From Deltaproteobacteria bacterium UBA5205 (GTDB taxonomy: Bacteria; Desulfobacterota; Syntrophorhabdia; Syntrophorhabdales; Syntrophorhabdaceae): a DNA stretch of 64,000 nucleotides. Location of the stretch: the NCBI GenBank assembly GCA_002412715.1, contig DHVP01000025.1, positions 62,524 to 126,523 on the forward strand, read 5' to 3'. Within the stretch, counting starts at the first letter, position 1; the number at the start of each line of letters is the position of its first letter. The position numbers and the translations under genes were made by a program. This document shows positions 7,844-17,196 of the stretch, in pieces. A model generated the notes under the pieces. It was not told where the DNA came from, ran no database searches, and worked only from the letters and a program-made list of their open reading frames with translations.

Positions 7844-7950
7844 AACTGCGAGATAAGACAACCTGGTTTGAAATACGGGATTTACCTGTCCTGAATCATT
7901 GCTTTATAAAGACAGCAGTCTGGGAAAGGATTATTTTGGACAACAGTGAT

Positions 7951-7996
7951 TAATGGGTAATACATTAAATCTTTTCCCATAACCTATTACCCATTA
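7951..7996. repeat. Perfect 12-bp inverted repeat upstream of the tup-like operon
   Basis: TAATGGGTAATA at 7951-7962 is matched exactly by its reverse complement at 7985-7996, leaving a 22-base loop. It lies 45-90 bases upstream of the -10 box at 8041. It has no T-run, so a terminator is less likely than a cruciform, a repeat remnant or a regulator site. It does not match the ModE operator as I know it. Confidence 0.6.
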
Positions 7997-8037
7997 CCCG
8001 TCTTCTGGTTATCCTTTTAGCCTTCAGGGTATTAATG

Positions 8038-8046
8038 TGGTATAAT
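8038..8046 (+). promoter_or_regulatory. Extended -10 promoter of the tup-like operon
   Basis: TGGTATAAT gives the TGn motif joined to a consensus TATAAT at 8041-8046. The -35 region (about 8017-8023, TTAGCC/TAGCCT) is weak, as is usual with extended -10 promoters. Transcription would start near 8053, about 40 bases before the GTG start at 8093. Confidence 0.65.
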
Positions 8047-8092
8047 TAGGCTTGTTTTTCGTATAGTCAATATACACGCAAAGGAGGTTTTT

Positions 8093-8944
8093 GTGAAAAA
8101 GGTAAGTATTCTCTTTTGTCTCATCGTCTTTCTGATTCTCCCGGTAGTGGTTCCGGCCGCCGGGGATGATTTTGTCTTTATGGCCAGCACTATAGGCCCC
8201 ATCGATTCGGGAATCGTCAGCGTTCTTGAAGACCATTTCGAAAAGGACACGGGTATCCGCGTCCGCCATGTCGGTGCCGGAACAGGCGCTACCCTTGGTA
8301 TCGCAAAGAAGGGCGCTATCGATCTCGTCATGGTCCACGCGAAATCCCTTGAGGAAAAATTCATCGCTGAAGGCTACGGGACGGAAAGGATCGATCTCAT
8401 GTACAACGATTTCGTCATCGTCGGACCGCCCGCCGATCCCGCCGGCATCAAAGGCATGAAGAAAGGCGGGGAAGCTTTGAAAACAATCGCAGACAAGAAG
8501 GCGCCGTTTTTGACCCGGGGAGACAAGTCGGGAACGCATGTGGCCGAGCTTCTTATTTGGGAGAAAGCCGGTATGAAACCTGCCGGCAACTGGTATGCCA
8601 TCTACGAAAAAGGATCGGAAGGAAATGTGCCGACATTGCGCGAGGCCGACAAGCGCGGCGTCTACACCTTCATCGACAGGGCCACCTTTCTCGGCTTGCA
8701 GAAAGATATCAAGCTCGTAGTACTCGTCGAGAAGGATGAAGCCCTTCTCAACTTCATAACCCTCATCCCCGTGAACCCGAAGAAGTTCCCCCGCGTCAAC
8801 GCAAAGGCCGCGATGACATACGTCACCTGGCTTACGGACCCCGCTAAAGGACAACTCATCATACGTGACTTCGGGAAAGACAAATACGGAAGTCCGTTGT
8901 TCTTCCCCAATTCAAAACAGTGGCGCGGTGCGGCGCAAAAATAG
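8093..8944 (+). CDS. Periplasmic anion-binding protein, TupA-like paralog
   Basis: 283 residues with a signal peptide (MKKVSILFCLIVFLILPVVV...). It starts at GTG 8093, with AGGAGG directly upstream. It is clearly related to the next gene: shared blocks are NDFVIVGPPADPA versus NDFVIIGPSADPA, RGDKSGTH versus RGDNSGTH, and GKDKYGSPLFFP versus GADKYGSPLFFP. However, the N-terminal oxyanion loop reads ASTIGPIDSGI instead of the TupA hallmark TTTSTQDSGLLD, so ligand preference may differ. It is first in an apparent four-gene operon with the TupA, permease and ATPase genes and presumably feeds the same transporter. Confidence 0.85.
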   Translation: MKKVSILFCLIVFLILPVVVPAAGDDFVFMASTIGPIDSGIVSVLEDHFEKDTGIRVRHVGAGTGATLGIAKKGAIDLVMVHAKSLEEKFIAEGYGTERIDLMYNDFVIVGPPADPAGIKGMKKGGEALKTIADKKAPFLTRGDKSGTHVAELLIWEKAGMKPAGNWYAIYEKGSEGNVPTLREADKRGVYTFIDRATFLGLQKDIKLVVLVEKDEALLNFITLIPVNPKKFPRVNAKAAMTYVTWLTDPAKGQLIIRDFGKDKYGSPLFFPNSKQWRGAAQK

Positions 8945-8965
8945 TACCTTAAAAGGAGGATAGAT

Positions 8966-9823
8966 ATGAAACGGCTTTGTTTACTTACCATAGCAGCACT
9001 TCTCCTGGGCCTGGCGAGCATCTGCGGGCCTTTTGCAGATGCGGCTCCGGCCGAAAAGAACATCATTCTCTCTACGACGACAAGCACCCAGGATTCCGGG
9101 CTTCTTGATGTCCTCATCCCCATTTTTGAAAAGAAAACGGGATTTTTCGTGAAGACCATAGCCGTCGGCTCAGGGCAGGCCATGGCCATGGGACAGAAGG
9201 GAGAGGCTGACGTCCTCCTCGTCCATTCACCCGACGCGGAAAAGAAATTCGTGGCCGGCGGATACGGAATCAACAGAAAAATAGTGATGCATAACGACTT
9301 CGTCATTATCGGACCGTCAGCTGACCCGGCGAAGATAAAGGGATCGAAATCAACCACGGACGCCTTCAAAAAGATCGCGACCGCCGGGGCGCTTTTTGTA
9401 TCCCGCGGCGACAATTCCGGCACCCACGCAAAAGAAAAGGTGATCTGGAAGGCCGCAGGTACCAAATATGAAGGAGAGAAATGGTATCAGCAGACAGGTC
9501 TCGGAATGGGACAGACACTCAACGTCGCAGCTGAGAAAAGGGCCTATACGCTGACCGACCGGGGAACCTATCTTGCCCTGAAAAAGAGGCTTGACCTTCC
9601 CATCCTTGTTGAAGGCGATGCCATCCTTCTCAACGTCTATCACGTCATCGAGGTCAATCCGGCAAAGTGGCCCAAGGTGAACGCAAAGGGGGCCAGGGCA
9701 TTCGCGGACTTCATGGTCTCCCCGGAAACGCAGGCGATCATCAAGACCTTCGGTGCAGACAAGTACGGTTCACCTCTCTTCTTCCCTGACGCCGGTAAAA
9801 AAGAAGAGGATCTGGGCAAGTAA
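8966..9823 (+). CDS. tupA: Tungstate ABC transporter substrate-binding protein
   Basis: 285 residues with a signal peptide (about 1-27). The mature protein opens with STTTSTQDSGLLDVL, the hallmark anion-binding motif of TupA/WtpA-type tungstate binders, and keeps RGDNSGTH further on. It delivers oxyanion to the TupBC permease for insertion into pyranopterin enzymes such as aldehyde or formate oxidoreductases. A strong AAAAGGAGG site precedes ATG 8966. The permease ATG lies immediately after the TAA stop at 9823. Molybdate as a second ligand cannot be excluded from sequence. Confidence 0.9.
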   Translation: MKRLCLLTIAALLLGLASICGPFADAAPAEKNIILSTTTSTQDSGLLDVLIPIFEKKTGFFVKTIAVGSGQAMAMGQKGEADVLLVHSPDAEKKFVAGGYGINRKIVMHNDFVIIGPSADPAKIKGSKSTTDAFKKIATAGALFVSRGDNSGTHAKEKVIWKAAGTKYEGEKWYQQTGLGMGQTLNVAAEKRAYTLTDRGTYLALKKRLDLPILVEGDAILLNVYHVIEVNPAKWPKVNAKGARAFADFMVSPETQAIIKTFGADKYGSPLFFPDAGKKEEDLGK

Positions 9824-10522
9824 ATGGACCTTATTTACGAGGGCATCAAGCAGGCCATCATACTCCTCATCACCTTCGACCCGGAGGTGATGAGGATAAC
9901 CCTGCTTTCCCTCAAGGTCTCGGGTACGGCAACCCTTATCAGCCTTTTCCTGGGGATCTCAACGGGCACCCTTGTCGCGCTGACACAATTTCCGGGGAAG
10001 AAGATCGTCGTCAGTCTCATCAACACCGGCATGGGGCTCCCGCCCGTTGTCGTCGGGCTTTTCGTGACCATCTTTCTCTGGAGGAACGGACCGCTCGGTT
10101 TCCTGGGAATGCTCTATACGCCGACGGCAATAATCATTGCCCAATCGGTAATTGCAACCCCCATCGTCATGGGCATCACCCTCGCATCGATGCAGCAGCT
10201 CCCGAAAAAACTGCGCCTCCAGATCCTCGCCCTCGGGGCCACACCGCTTCAGAGTGTCTGGGTTCTCATCAAGGAGGCCAGGCTTCCGCTCCTTGCAGCC
10301 GTGATGGCAGGATTCGGCGGCGTTATCTCGGAGATAGGGGCATCGATCATGGTGGGCGGGAACATCAAGGGATACACGAGGGTCCTCACCACGGCCACAG
10401 TCATGGAAACGGGCAAGGGCAACTTTGAGGTAGCGATCGCGCTGAGCATCATACTCCTTGCCATGGCCTACTGTATCAATTATATTCTTACCCACATCCA
10501 GCAGAGAGAGAGGCGTTTTTAA
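9824..10522 (+). CDS. tupB: Tungstate ABC transporter permease
   Basis: 232 residues, almost entirely hydrophobic, with about five TM segments. The ABC-permease EAA loop is visible at about 125-160 (LRLQILALGATPLQSVWVLI), where the conserved Ala-Gly-Ala region reads ALGAT. Length and motif match TupB. The start codon abuts the TupA stop with no gap, so the two are translationally coupled. It forms the membrane channel for the ATPase encoded 6 bases downstream. Confidence 0.9.
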   Translation: MDLIYEGIKQAIILLITFDPEVMRITLLSLKVSGTATLISLFLGISTGTLVALTQFPGKKIVVSLINTGMGLPPVVVGLFVTIFLWRNGPLGFLGMLYTPTAIIIAQSVIATPIVMGITLASMQQLPKKLRLQILALGATPLQSVWVLIKEARLPLLAAVMAGFGGVISEIGASIMVGGNIKGYTRVLTTATVMETGKGNFEVAIALSIILLAMAYCINYILTHIQQRERRF

Positions 10523-10528
10523 GAGAAG

Positions 10529-11623
10529 ATGGCCCGAGAAGCAAGCAACATCCTGGAGGCCCGCAATATCCGCGTCGAGAACCGCGGTGTTGTGATTCTT
10601 GATGTCGCGAGCCTCCTGGTGCAGGAAGACGAAGTTCTCTCCATCATCGGGTCCAACGGCGCGGGGAAGACAACTCTGCTTCAAAGACTTGCCATGCTCC
10701 AAAAATTGCGGCACGGCGAGATAATCTATCGCGGCAAAAGGGTCGGCCCCGATATACCGGTCACCTCTTACCGCAGATCGATCACCATGGTATTCCAGGA
10801 GACCCTTCTCTTTGACACGACTGTCTTTGAGAATGTCGCATCGGGATTGCGTTTCCGCCATGCAAACAAAAAAGAGATCGAAAAAGCGGTGATCGACAAT
10901 CTGGAGCTTTTCGGCGTGTCCCATCTGAAAAACCGTTCCGTCCGGACCCTCTCCGGCGGGGAGGCTCGCCGTGTCAGCCTGGCCCGGTCCTTCGCCGTCA
11001 AGCCCGACATTATCTTCCTCGACGAGCCCTTCGCGGCCCTCGATCCGCCGACACATGAATCCATCGTCACGGACTTAAGTCATGTCCTCAGAAGATCAGG
11101 CACGACGACCATATTTGCCACGCACGACCGCTCCGAGGCACTGCGCCTGTCCGACCGGATATGTGTCATGGACCGGGGGAAGATACTCCAGGTCGGCACG
11201 CCGGATGAAATCATGAACCGACCGGCGGACGAGTTTATTGCCGGTTTTGTGGGAGCCGAAACCATCCTGCCGGGTGTGGTTACGGATGCCAACAGCGGCA
11301 CGATCTCCGTGGACGTCGGAGGGAGGCAGGTAATGGCCGTGAGCGACACACGGGCCGGTCAGAAAGTCGTTCTGTGCATACGCCCCGAACGCGTATCGGT
11401 GTCAATTGAGCCGCGGCCTGACACGACAAGCGAACGCAACAGTTTCGAGGGTACCGTATCGGAGGTCACCTCTCTCGGTCTTTACTATCGCGTAACCATC
11501 GACTGCGGCTTCAACCTCACCGCATTCATCACTCCCGGATCGCTCAAGCGGCTGGCCATCGAGAAGGGCAGAAAGGTCTATCCATCCTTCAAGGCGACAG
11601 CCGTCCATGTATTGAAACGCTGA
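10529..11623 (+). CDS. tupC: Tungstate ABC transporter ATPase with C-terminal anion-sensing domain
   Basis: 364 residues. The nucleotide-binding domain has Walker A GSNGAGKTT near 47-55, the Q-loop MVFQETLLF near 88, the signature LSGGEARRVSLARS near 140, Walker B IIFLDEP near 162 and the switch His in FATHDRSEA. After residue 240 a TOBE/MOP-like beta domain (LPGVVTDANSGTISVDVGG and a second half) extends it beyond the ordinary size of about 240. Such domains bind oxyanion and inhibit transport when the cell is replete. It is the last gene of the operon. Confidence 0.88.
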   Translation: MAREASNILEARNIRVENRGVVILDVASLLVQEDEVLSIIGSNGAGKTTLLQRLAMLQKLRHGEIIYRGKRVGPDIPVTSYRRSITMVFQETLLFDTTVFENVASGLRFRHANKKEIEKAVIDNLELFGVSHLKNRSVRTLSGGEARRVSLARSFAVKPDIIFLDEPFAALDPPTHESIVTDLSHVLRRSGTTTIFATHDRSEALRLSDRICVMDRGKILQVGTPDEIMNRPADEFIAGFVGAETILPGVVTDANSGTISVDVGGRQVMAVSDTRAGQKVVLCIRPERVSVSIEPRPDTTSERNSFEGTVSEVTSLGLYYRVTIDCGFNLTAFITPGSLKRLAIEKGRKVYPSFKATAVHVLKR

Positions 11624-11803
11624 TCCCGACCCCGGCCGATTGCCCCGGGGCCCCTGTCTTACCGCCCTTTACTCTCCACGCCTATCGCCTGTCGCCGCAT
11701 CCTCTTGCTCGCGGGGCGGATTCATGGTAGATTTTTCAGGTATTCCAGATTTGTCGAGACACACGCGTAACAGTCATCTGTCATTTCACGCAAAGGAGTT
11801 ATC

Positions 11804-13519
11804 ATGCTGTTTTCGAAAATGTTCATCCCCACCGTCAAGGAAGATCCCAAGGAAGCCGAGGTCGCGAGCCACCGCCTTATGCTGCGTGCGGGCTTTATCA
11901 GACGGCTGGCATCCGGCGTTTATACATGGCTCCCCCTTGGCCTCAGATCACTGAGAAAGGTGGAGCAGATCATCCGCGAGGAAATGAACAAAAAAGGTGC
12001 CCAGGAGATTCTCATGCCCGCCGTCCAGCCTAAGGAGCTCTGGGTCGAGAGCACGCGGTGGGAAAAATACGGCAAGGAACTCCTGCGCTTTGCCGACAGG
12101 AACAACCGGGAACTATGCCTTGGCCCCACCCACGAAGAGGTGGTCACCGATCTGGTGAGAAGAGAGGTAAGATCCTACAAGGACCTGCCCGTCAACCTCT
12201 ACCAGATCCAAACCAAGTTCCGCGATGAGATACGGCCCCGATTCGGCATCATGCGTTCCCGCGAGTTCTTCATGAAGGACGCCTACAGCTTCGACACCGA
12301 CGAGGCAGGTGCCGGGAAAAGTTACATGGACATGTATGACGCCTACAACAATATATTTGACCGGTGCGGGTTCAAGTTCCGCGTCGTGGAGGCGGACACC
12401 GGTCAGATAGGCGGAAGTTTCTCCCACGAGTTCATGGTGCTGGCTGAGACGGGCGAGGATATCATCATCTCCTGCGATACCTGCGGATACGCGGCAAATC
12501 TCGAGAGAGCCGAGGTCGGGACAAGGGGAAAAACCGTCCCGACCGGAAAAAAAGGCGTCCACAGGCGGGTGAAGACGCCTGACCAGCGGAAGATAGACGA
12601 GGTTTCCTCCTTCCTCGGGATAACACCCGACAAGCTGCTCAAGACCATCATCTACAATACCGACAAAGGGACCATCGCCGTTCTTGTCCGGGGCGACAGG
12701 GAGATAAATGACACAAAACTGAAGAACCTCCTCAAGCTCGACGAAATGGAGCTTGCCGACGAGCGGACCATCGAGGAGGCAACGGGCGGGCCCCTTGGTT
12801 TCTCCGGTCCCATCGGCCTTACCATACCGCTTTACGCGGACATGGATCTCAAGTTCATGGAAGATTTCGTCGTCGGCGGCAACGAGCGGGACGTCCACGT
12901 GGTCGATGCCAATATGGCCGATTTCGCGGTCAAGGGTTTTTTTGACGTGAAAATCGCAGAGGCCGGCGACAGGTGCCCCCGCTGCGGCACCGGGAGCCTG
13001 GTGGCGACGCGGGGCATCGAGGTGGGACATATCTTCAAGCTGGGGCTCAAGTACAGCAAATCCATGAACGCGACCTTCCTTGACAGTGACGGCAAGGAAC
13101 ATTTCATGGTGATGGGCTGCTACGGGATCGGTGTCGGCAGGACGGTCGCCGCAGCCATCGAGCAGGGAAACGACGAGAACGGCATGATGCTGCCCCTGCC
13201 GATCGCACCTTTCGAAGTGGACGTTCTACCTGTAAACACAACGCACCCCGAAAGCATGGCGGTTGCCCGGGAGATTTACAGGGAACTCCTCGCGAAGGGC
13301 ATCGACGTCATCCTCGACGACCGCGACGAACGCCCCGGCGTCAAGTTCAAGGACTGCGACCTTATCGGAATACCCCTTCGTATCACGATAGGCGAACGAG
13401 GTCTCAAGGAAGGCCTTGTGGAGATAAAGCGACGCGACAGCAAAGAATTCGAAAAGGTGCCTGTAGCGGAGGCGGCCGGGAGGGTCATACGTTATGTTGA
13501 AGACGCTAAACACCGGTGA
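11804..13519 (+). CDS. proS: Prolyl-tRNA synthetase, bacterial type with editing domain
   Basis: 571 residues, the normal length of bacterial-type ProRS. It has the class II motif 1 region (GVYTWLPLGLRSLRKVEQIIRE), motif 2 around FRDEIRPRFGIMRSREF (about 140-157) and motif 3 around GCYGIGVGRTVAAAIEQ (about 440). Residues 225-390 hold the YbaK-like INS editing domain (FLGITPDKLLKTIIYN), and the C-terminal anticodon-binding domain carries DDRDERPGVKFKDCDLIG. AAAGGAG lies upstream of ATG 11804. It overlaps the following peptidase gene by 26 bases. Confidence 0.97.
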   Translation: MLFSKMFIPTVKEDPKEAEVASHRLMLRAGFIRRLASGVYTWLPLGLRSLRKVEQIIREEMNKKGAQEILMPAVQPKELWVESTRWEKYGKELLRFADRNNRELCLGPTHEEVVTDLVRREVRSYKDLPVNLYQIQTKFRDEIRPRFGIMRSREFFMKDAYSFDTDEAGAGKSYMDMYDAYNNIFDRCGFKFRVVEADTGQIGGSFSHEFMVLAETGEDIIISCDTCGYAANLERAEVGTRGKTVPTGKKGVHRRVKTPDQRKIDEVSSFLGITPDKLLKTIIYNTDKGTIAVLVRGDREINDTKLKNLLKLDEMELADERTIEEATGGPLGFSGPIGLTIPLYADMDLKFMEDFVVGGNERDVHVVDANMADFAVKGFFDVKIAEAGDRCPRCGTGSLVATRGIEVGHIFKLGLKYSKSMNATFLDSDGKEHFMVMGCYGIGVGRTVAAAIEQGNDENGMMLPLPIAPFEVDVLPVNTTHPESMAVAREIYRELLAKGIDVILDDRDERPGVKFKDCDLIGIPLRITIGERGLKEGLVEIKRRDSKEFEKVPVAEAAGRVIRYVEDAKHR

Positions 13520-14696
13520 TCTTACACCGAAGGAAGAGATAACATCACGGATCGACAATCTTCGCATGAAGATGACGGAAAAGGGCATCGAGCTTGCCGT
13601 CATTCTCCAGAACGTCGACATCTTTTACTTCACGGGAACGCTTCAGCGCGGGGTTCTTGCGGTCTCGGCGGAGCATGGCCCGGCCTTCTTTGTCGAGAAA
13701 AGTATCTTCCGGGCACAAGCGGAGACGCCCCTCGATATCATCCCCATCAAGCGCGACAAAGAGGTTAAAGACATTCTCATCGAAAGAAAGATGTTCCCGG
13801 CACGATGCGCCATGGAGCTTGACGTCATCCCCGTCGCGGTCTGCGAGCGCTGGAAAGCAATGCTCGGTCTGGACAGCGTGGGTGACCTGTCCCAGGTCAT
13901 CAGGGACGTCAGAATCATAAAGAGTGAATTCGAGATTGCCCAATTCAAGAAATCGGGCGAGATTCTGGACCGCGTCTTCGAGAAGGCCGGGGACGTCATA
14001 AAGGAAGGGATGCGCGAGGTCGATATCGACGCGGAGCTTCACGCGGAAGGAAGAAGGTGGGGACATCAAGGTTTCCTCAGGATGCGCGGTCTCAACCAGG
14101 AGATGATGAGCATCTATGTGACGCACGGGTACTCCACGACGATCACCTCCGGTGCCGATGTGCCGATAGCCGGTATCGGCCTGACCCACGCCATCGGTCA
14201 GGGCGCATCGGTCAATGTTGTAAAACGGGGGATCCCCGTTATCGTCGATTATGGCGGAGGGTACAACGGGTACATCACCGATGAGACACGCTCCTATGTC
14301 GCGGGGTCTCTGAAGGACCTTTTTCAGAAACCTTACGAAGCGGCGCGGGACATCATTTATGAGATCATGGATTTCGCGAAGGAAGGCACGGACGCAACAG
14401 AGGTCTTTGCAAAGGCCTTCGACCGCGTGAAGTCAGCTGGCCTTGAAGAGTATTTCATGGGCCACGGAGAGGGGCAGGTGACTTTCGTCGGCCATGGCCT
14501 CGGCCTCGAGATCAATGAAATGCCTGTCATCACGCCCCGCCACAAGACGGTCCTCAAAGAAGGAATGGTTTTCGCCTGCGAGCCGAAATTTATCTTTCCC
14601 GGCGAGGGAGGTATAGGTATCGAAGTGGATTTCGTCGTGCGGAAAAATGGGCTTGAGAGGATCACCAGGACGCCCGTGGATATCATTTACGTATAG
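13494..14696 (+). CDS. M24-family Xaa-Pro aminopeptidase/dipeptidase-like protein
   Basis: 400 residues with the two-domain layout of creatinase/prolidase: an N-terminal domain (TPKEEITSRIDNLRMKM..., about 1-140), then a pita-bread domain with GYSTTITSGAD, VDYGGGYNGYITDETRSY (metal-ligand Asp positions), GHGLGLEINEMP (His ligand) and late Glu ligands in ACEPKFIFP and GIGIEVDF. The motif spacing fits a peptidase cutting N-terminal Xaa-Pro bonds. Translation starts inside the end of proS (13494), which implies coupling. The N-terminal TPKEEI motif supports this start over ATG 13566. Substrate is not determined. Confidence 0.85.
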   Translation: MLKTLNTGDLTPKEEITSRIDNLRMKMTEKGIELAVILQNVDIFYFTGTLQRGVLAVSAEHGPAFFVEKSIFRAQAETPLDIIPIKRDKEVKDILIERKMFPARCAMELDVIPVAVCERWKAMLGLDSVGDLSQVIRDVRIIKSEFEIAQFKKSGEILDRVFEKAGDVIKEGMREVDIDAELHAEGRRWGHQGFLRMRGLNQEMMSIYVTHGYSTTITSGADVPIAGIGLTHAIGQGASVNVVKRGIPVIVDYGGGYNGYITDETRSYVAGSLKDLFQKPYEAARDIIYEIMDFAKEGTDATEVFAKAFDRVKSAGLEEYFMGHGEGQVTFVGHGLGLEINEMPVITPRHKTVLKEGMVFACEPKFIFPGEGGIGIEVDFVVRKNGLERITRTPVDIIYV

Positions 14697-14756
14697 GCGG
14701 ACATTGATCGACGTATGCGGGCATAAGGAAGTCCTTCATCGGCCGTTGCGGGGATT

Positions 14757-15527
14757 TTAGCCGGATATCTCCTGTAGCCCCTGCTTTTCGTTTACACCCA
14801 TCAGTTCCTTGAAACGTTGCAGCGCGATCCGCCCCAGGTGGAATGGTTTTTCAATACTTTCCATGAAAACATCGCCGTTTCTGTTTTTCTTTGTAAGTAG
14901 ACGCACGTGATGTTTATTGATCATCAGGGAGCGATCCAGAGCCATGAAGATGTCGGAGGGAAAACGTTCCCTCCAGTCCTTGAGGGCCGATCGCACAACG
15001 AAGCAGTCACCGTTTGCGGTGAACACGCGTATGTAGTTCTTGTCCGCCATAATGGCGACTATATCTATGACAGAGATAAAAGCCACCTTGTTTCCGGCGT
15101 TGAGGCAAACCCGCTCACCGCGTGACATGTCCATGGGCTCTGTCCGGTTACGGGGAACAGACAGAAACCTCTCAAGCGAGCGGCAAAGACGGTCGGGATC
15201 CAAAGGCTTTAGAAGATAATCAAAGGCATCGTTCTCAAAGGCTCTGACGGCGAATTCATCATAGGCGGTAACAAATATAATTGACGGCGCATCTTCGACC
15301 CTGTCAAGCAGGTCGAAGCCGGAGCCTTCAGGCATCCGCACGTCAAGAAAAACAAGATCCGGCCTTGTCTTCGCGATCAGATCGCGGCCGGCCGCTGCAT
15401 TTCCAGCTTCCCCGACCACATGAACATAGGGGTGCTCGCGGAGAAGCTCTTTAAGATTTTTCCGGGCAAGGTTTTCATCATCGACGATTACCGTCCGAAT
15501 CTCGGGTTTGGGATCTTTTGATATCAT
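14757..15527 (-). CDS. LytTR-family response regulator
   Basis: 256 residues from ATG 15527, which has a GGAAGGG ribosome site; the longer upstream frame to 15653 lacks one. The receiver domain (about 10-125) shows the acidic pair VDDENLARKNL, the phosphoacceptor in LVFLDVRMP, the Thr in VTAYDEF and Lys in LLKPLDPD. The C-terminal LytTR domain (about 150-245) has DIVAIMADKNYIRVFTANG and LDRSLMINKHHV, and binds DNA as beta strands. No kinase lies next to it. Its receiver is very like that of the receiver-only regulator at 35329, whose LytS-like kinase is next door. Confidence 0.9.
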   Translation of the reverse strand: MISKDPKPEIRTVIVDDENLARKNLKELLREHPYVHVVGEAGNAAAGRDLIAKTRPDLVFLDVRMPEGSGFDLLDRVEDAPSIIFVTAYDEFAVRAFENDAFDYLLKPLDPDRLCRSLERFLSVPRNRTEPMDMSRGERVCLNAGNKVAFISVIDIVAIMADKNYIRVFTANGDCFVVRSALKDWRERFPSDIFMALDRSLMINKHHVRLLTKKNRNGDVFMESIEKPFHLGRIALQRFKELMGVNEKQGLQEISG

Positions 15528-15691
15528 GTTTTCCCTTCCTTTTTGCTTTACCGAGAACTTACTGTGCGAACAATTTCGGCTGTTTTCATTGTAAAGAGTG
15601 CACAGGTTCTCTTGACAGCTAATTGGTACTAACATGTCAGAATAGGTGCCCAACCCATGTACAGCGCCTGTTTAAGCCTTTTCTTATTTTC

Positions 15692-15720
15692 TTGCCCATT
15701 CAATCCTGCACGGATATAAT
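15692..15720 (+). promoter_or_regulatory. Sigma-70 type promoter just before the GlcD-like gene
   Basis: TTGCCC (15692-15697), 17-base spacer, TATAAT (15715-15720). Expected transcription start is about 15727, only a few bases before ATG 15729, so the mRNA would be leaderless or nearly so if this promoter is used. No Shine-Dalgarno sequence is present before that ATG. Confidence 0.6.
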
Positions 15721-15728
15721 GGAACATC

Positions 15729-17114
15729 ATGCCTCTAGAGGGGTTCCTGCGGGAGATCAAAGGATTTCTCAAGGACAGTCAGATTGTCCTTGATCGGGAA
15801 AACCTTTCTCATTTTTCCTACGATGCCACAGAAAGGCAGTTCATGCCGCAGGTTGCCGTCCTGCCGGAAAACGGGTCAGAAGTGTCGCAACTGATGAAAT
15901 GCGCCTGGGCGCATGATATTTTCGTGACTCCTCAGGGGGGAAGAACGGGTCTGTCGGGCGGCGCCCTGCCGGTCAGGGGGGGCATTGCCCTTTCTCTTGC
16001 GAGGTTGAACCGCATCATCGAGATCGATGAATCAAACATGTTCGCCGTCGTTGAGCCCGGGCTTATATCAAACGATCTCCAGAAGGCACTGAACGAACGG
16101 GGTCTTTTCTTTCCTCCCGACCCGTCGAGCACGGTCGACAGCACTCTAGGCGGCAACGTCGCGGAGAACGCGGGCTACACGAGGGCCGTGAAATATGGCG
16201 TCACGCGGGATTACGTGAGGGGCATCGAGGCGGTCCTTCCCTCGGGGGAGGTGATAACCCTCGGCGGGAAGATGGTAAAGAACGTTGCCGGGTATGACCT
16301 GATTTCGCTTCTCGTCGGTTCCGAAGGCACGCTGGCTGTCATAACGAAGATCACGCTGCGCCTTCTCATGAGGCCCCATGTGAGGCGCACGATCATAGTC
16401 TATCTCAACGATCTCACCTGTGCCGCCGATCTCATCGTGGCCGTTTTCAAGTCCGGGATCGTCCCCTGCGCGATAGAATTGATGGACAACATTGCCATCA
16501 ACACCGTTGCCGATCACCTTTGCGCCCCGCTCCCCAGGGATGCCGCCGCGCTCGTACTCATCGAGACGGATGGCCACTCTGAGGACGAGGTTCACCGCGA
16601 GGCACTGGAAATAGCCGGCCTGTGCCGGAATTCCGCCGCCGTGACCGACGCGCGCCTTGCGGCCGACGATACCGAGGCAGGGCGTTTCTGGACATTCCGG
16701 AGGGAGGTGCTGCCTTCGCTCAAGGCATTGGGTAAGGACCATCTTGAGGCGGACGTGGTGGTCCCGCGCTACAGCCTTCCTTTTCTTGTCAGGTTCATAC
16801 GAGGGCTCGAACACAGCGACGCCATAAAGATAGCAACCTACGGCCATGCCGGGGACGGGAACCTCCACGTGACCATCCTTCACCGGCGCAGGAACTTTGC
16901 GGAGCTTGACGAGGCGTACAGCCTCCTGGAAGTGATATACAGGGAGACTATCGCCATGGGGGGATCTCTGACAGGCGAACATGGCGTTGGCCTCACCGTC
17001 ATGGATTATCTTCCCATGCAGATCGATGGGGAGGCGCTGCCGCTTATGAGGCGGATCAAAGCGGCCTTTGACCCCAAGGGGCTGCTGAATCCGGGCAAGA
17101 TATTCAAGGAATGA
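15729..17114 (+). CDS. glcD: FAD-linked oxidase, GlcD / D-lactate dehydrogenase family
   Basis: 461 residues, typical for GlcD. The PCMH-type FAD-binding half (about 35-220) has VTPQGGRTGLSGGALP, DPSSTVDSTLGGNVAENAG and KNVAGYDL. The C-terminal half carries TYGHAGDGNLHVTI and EHGVGLTVMDYLP, with the family ending FDPKGLLNPGKIF. These enzymes oxidise D-2-hydroxy acids (glycolate, lactate, 2-hydroxyglutarate) and pass electrons to an Fe-S partner; no glcE or glcF gene is adjacent here, so substrate and electron acceptor are open. The start sits on a near-consensus promoter (leaderless candidate). Confidence 0.85.
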   Translation: MPLEGFLREIKGFLKDSQIVLDRENLSHFSYDATERQFMPQVAVLPENGSEVSQLMKCAWAHDIFVTPQGGRTGLSGGALPVRGGIALSLARLNRIIEIDESNMFAVVEPGLISNDLQKALNERGLFFPPDPSSTVDSTLGGNVAENAGYTRAVKYGVTRDYVRGIEAVLPSGEVITLGGKMVKNVAGYDLISLLVGSEGTLAVITKITLRLLMRPHVRRTIIVYLNDLTCAADLIVAVFKSGIVPCAIELMDNIAINTVADHLCAPLPRDAAALVLIETDGHSEDEVHREALEIAGLCRNSAAVTDARLAADDTEAGRFWTFRREVLPSLKALGKDHLEADVVVPRYSLPFLVRFIRGLEHSDAIKIATYGHAGDGNLHVTILHRRRNFAELDEAYSLLEVIYRETIAMGGSLTGEHGVGLTVMDYLPMQIDGEALPLMRRIKAAFDPKGLLNPGKIFKE

Positions 17115-17196
17115 GGGATTGAAAAATACAGGGTGGCCCACGAACGCGGGAATGATCGCAACTGCTGGAATAACAATGGCAATGCCGTTTCACCAA

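Noticed and set aside
11624..11803. GC-rich stem CCCCGG/CCGGGG after tupC as terminator
   Set aside because: Only six pairs and no T-run, so too weak to call.
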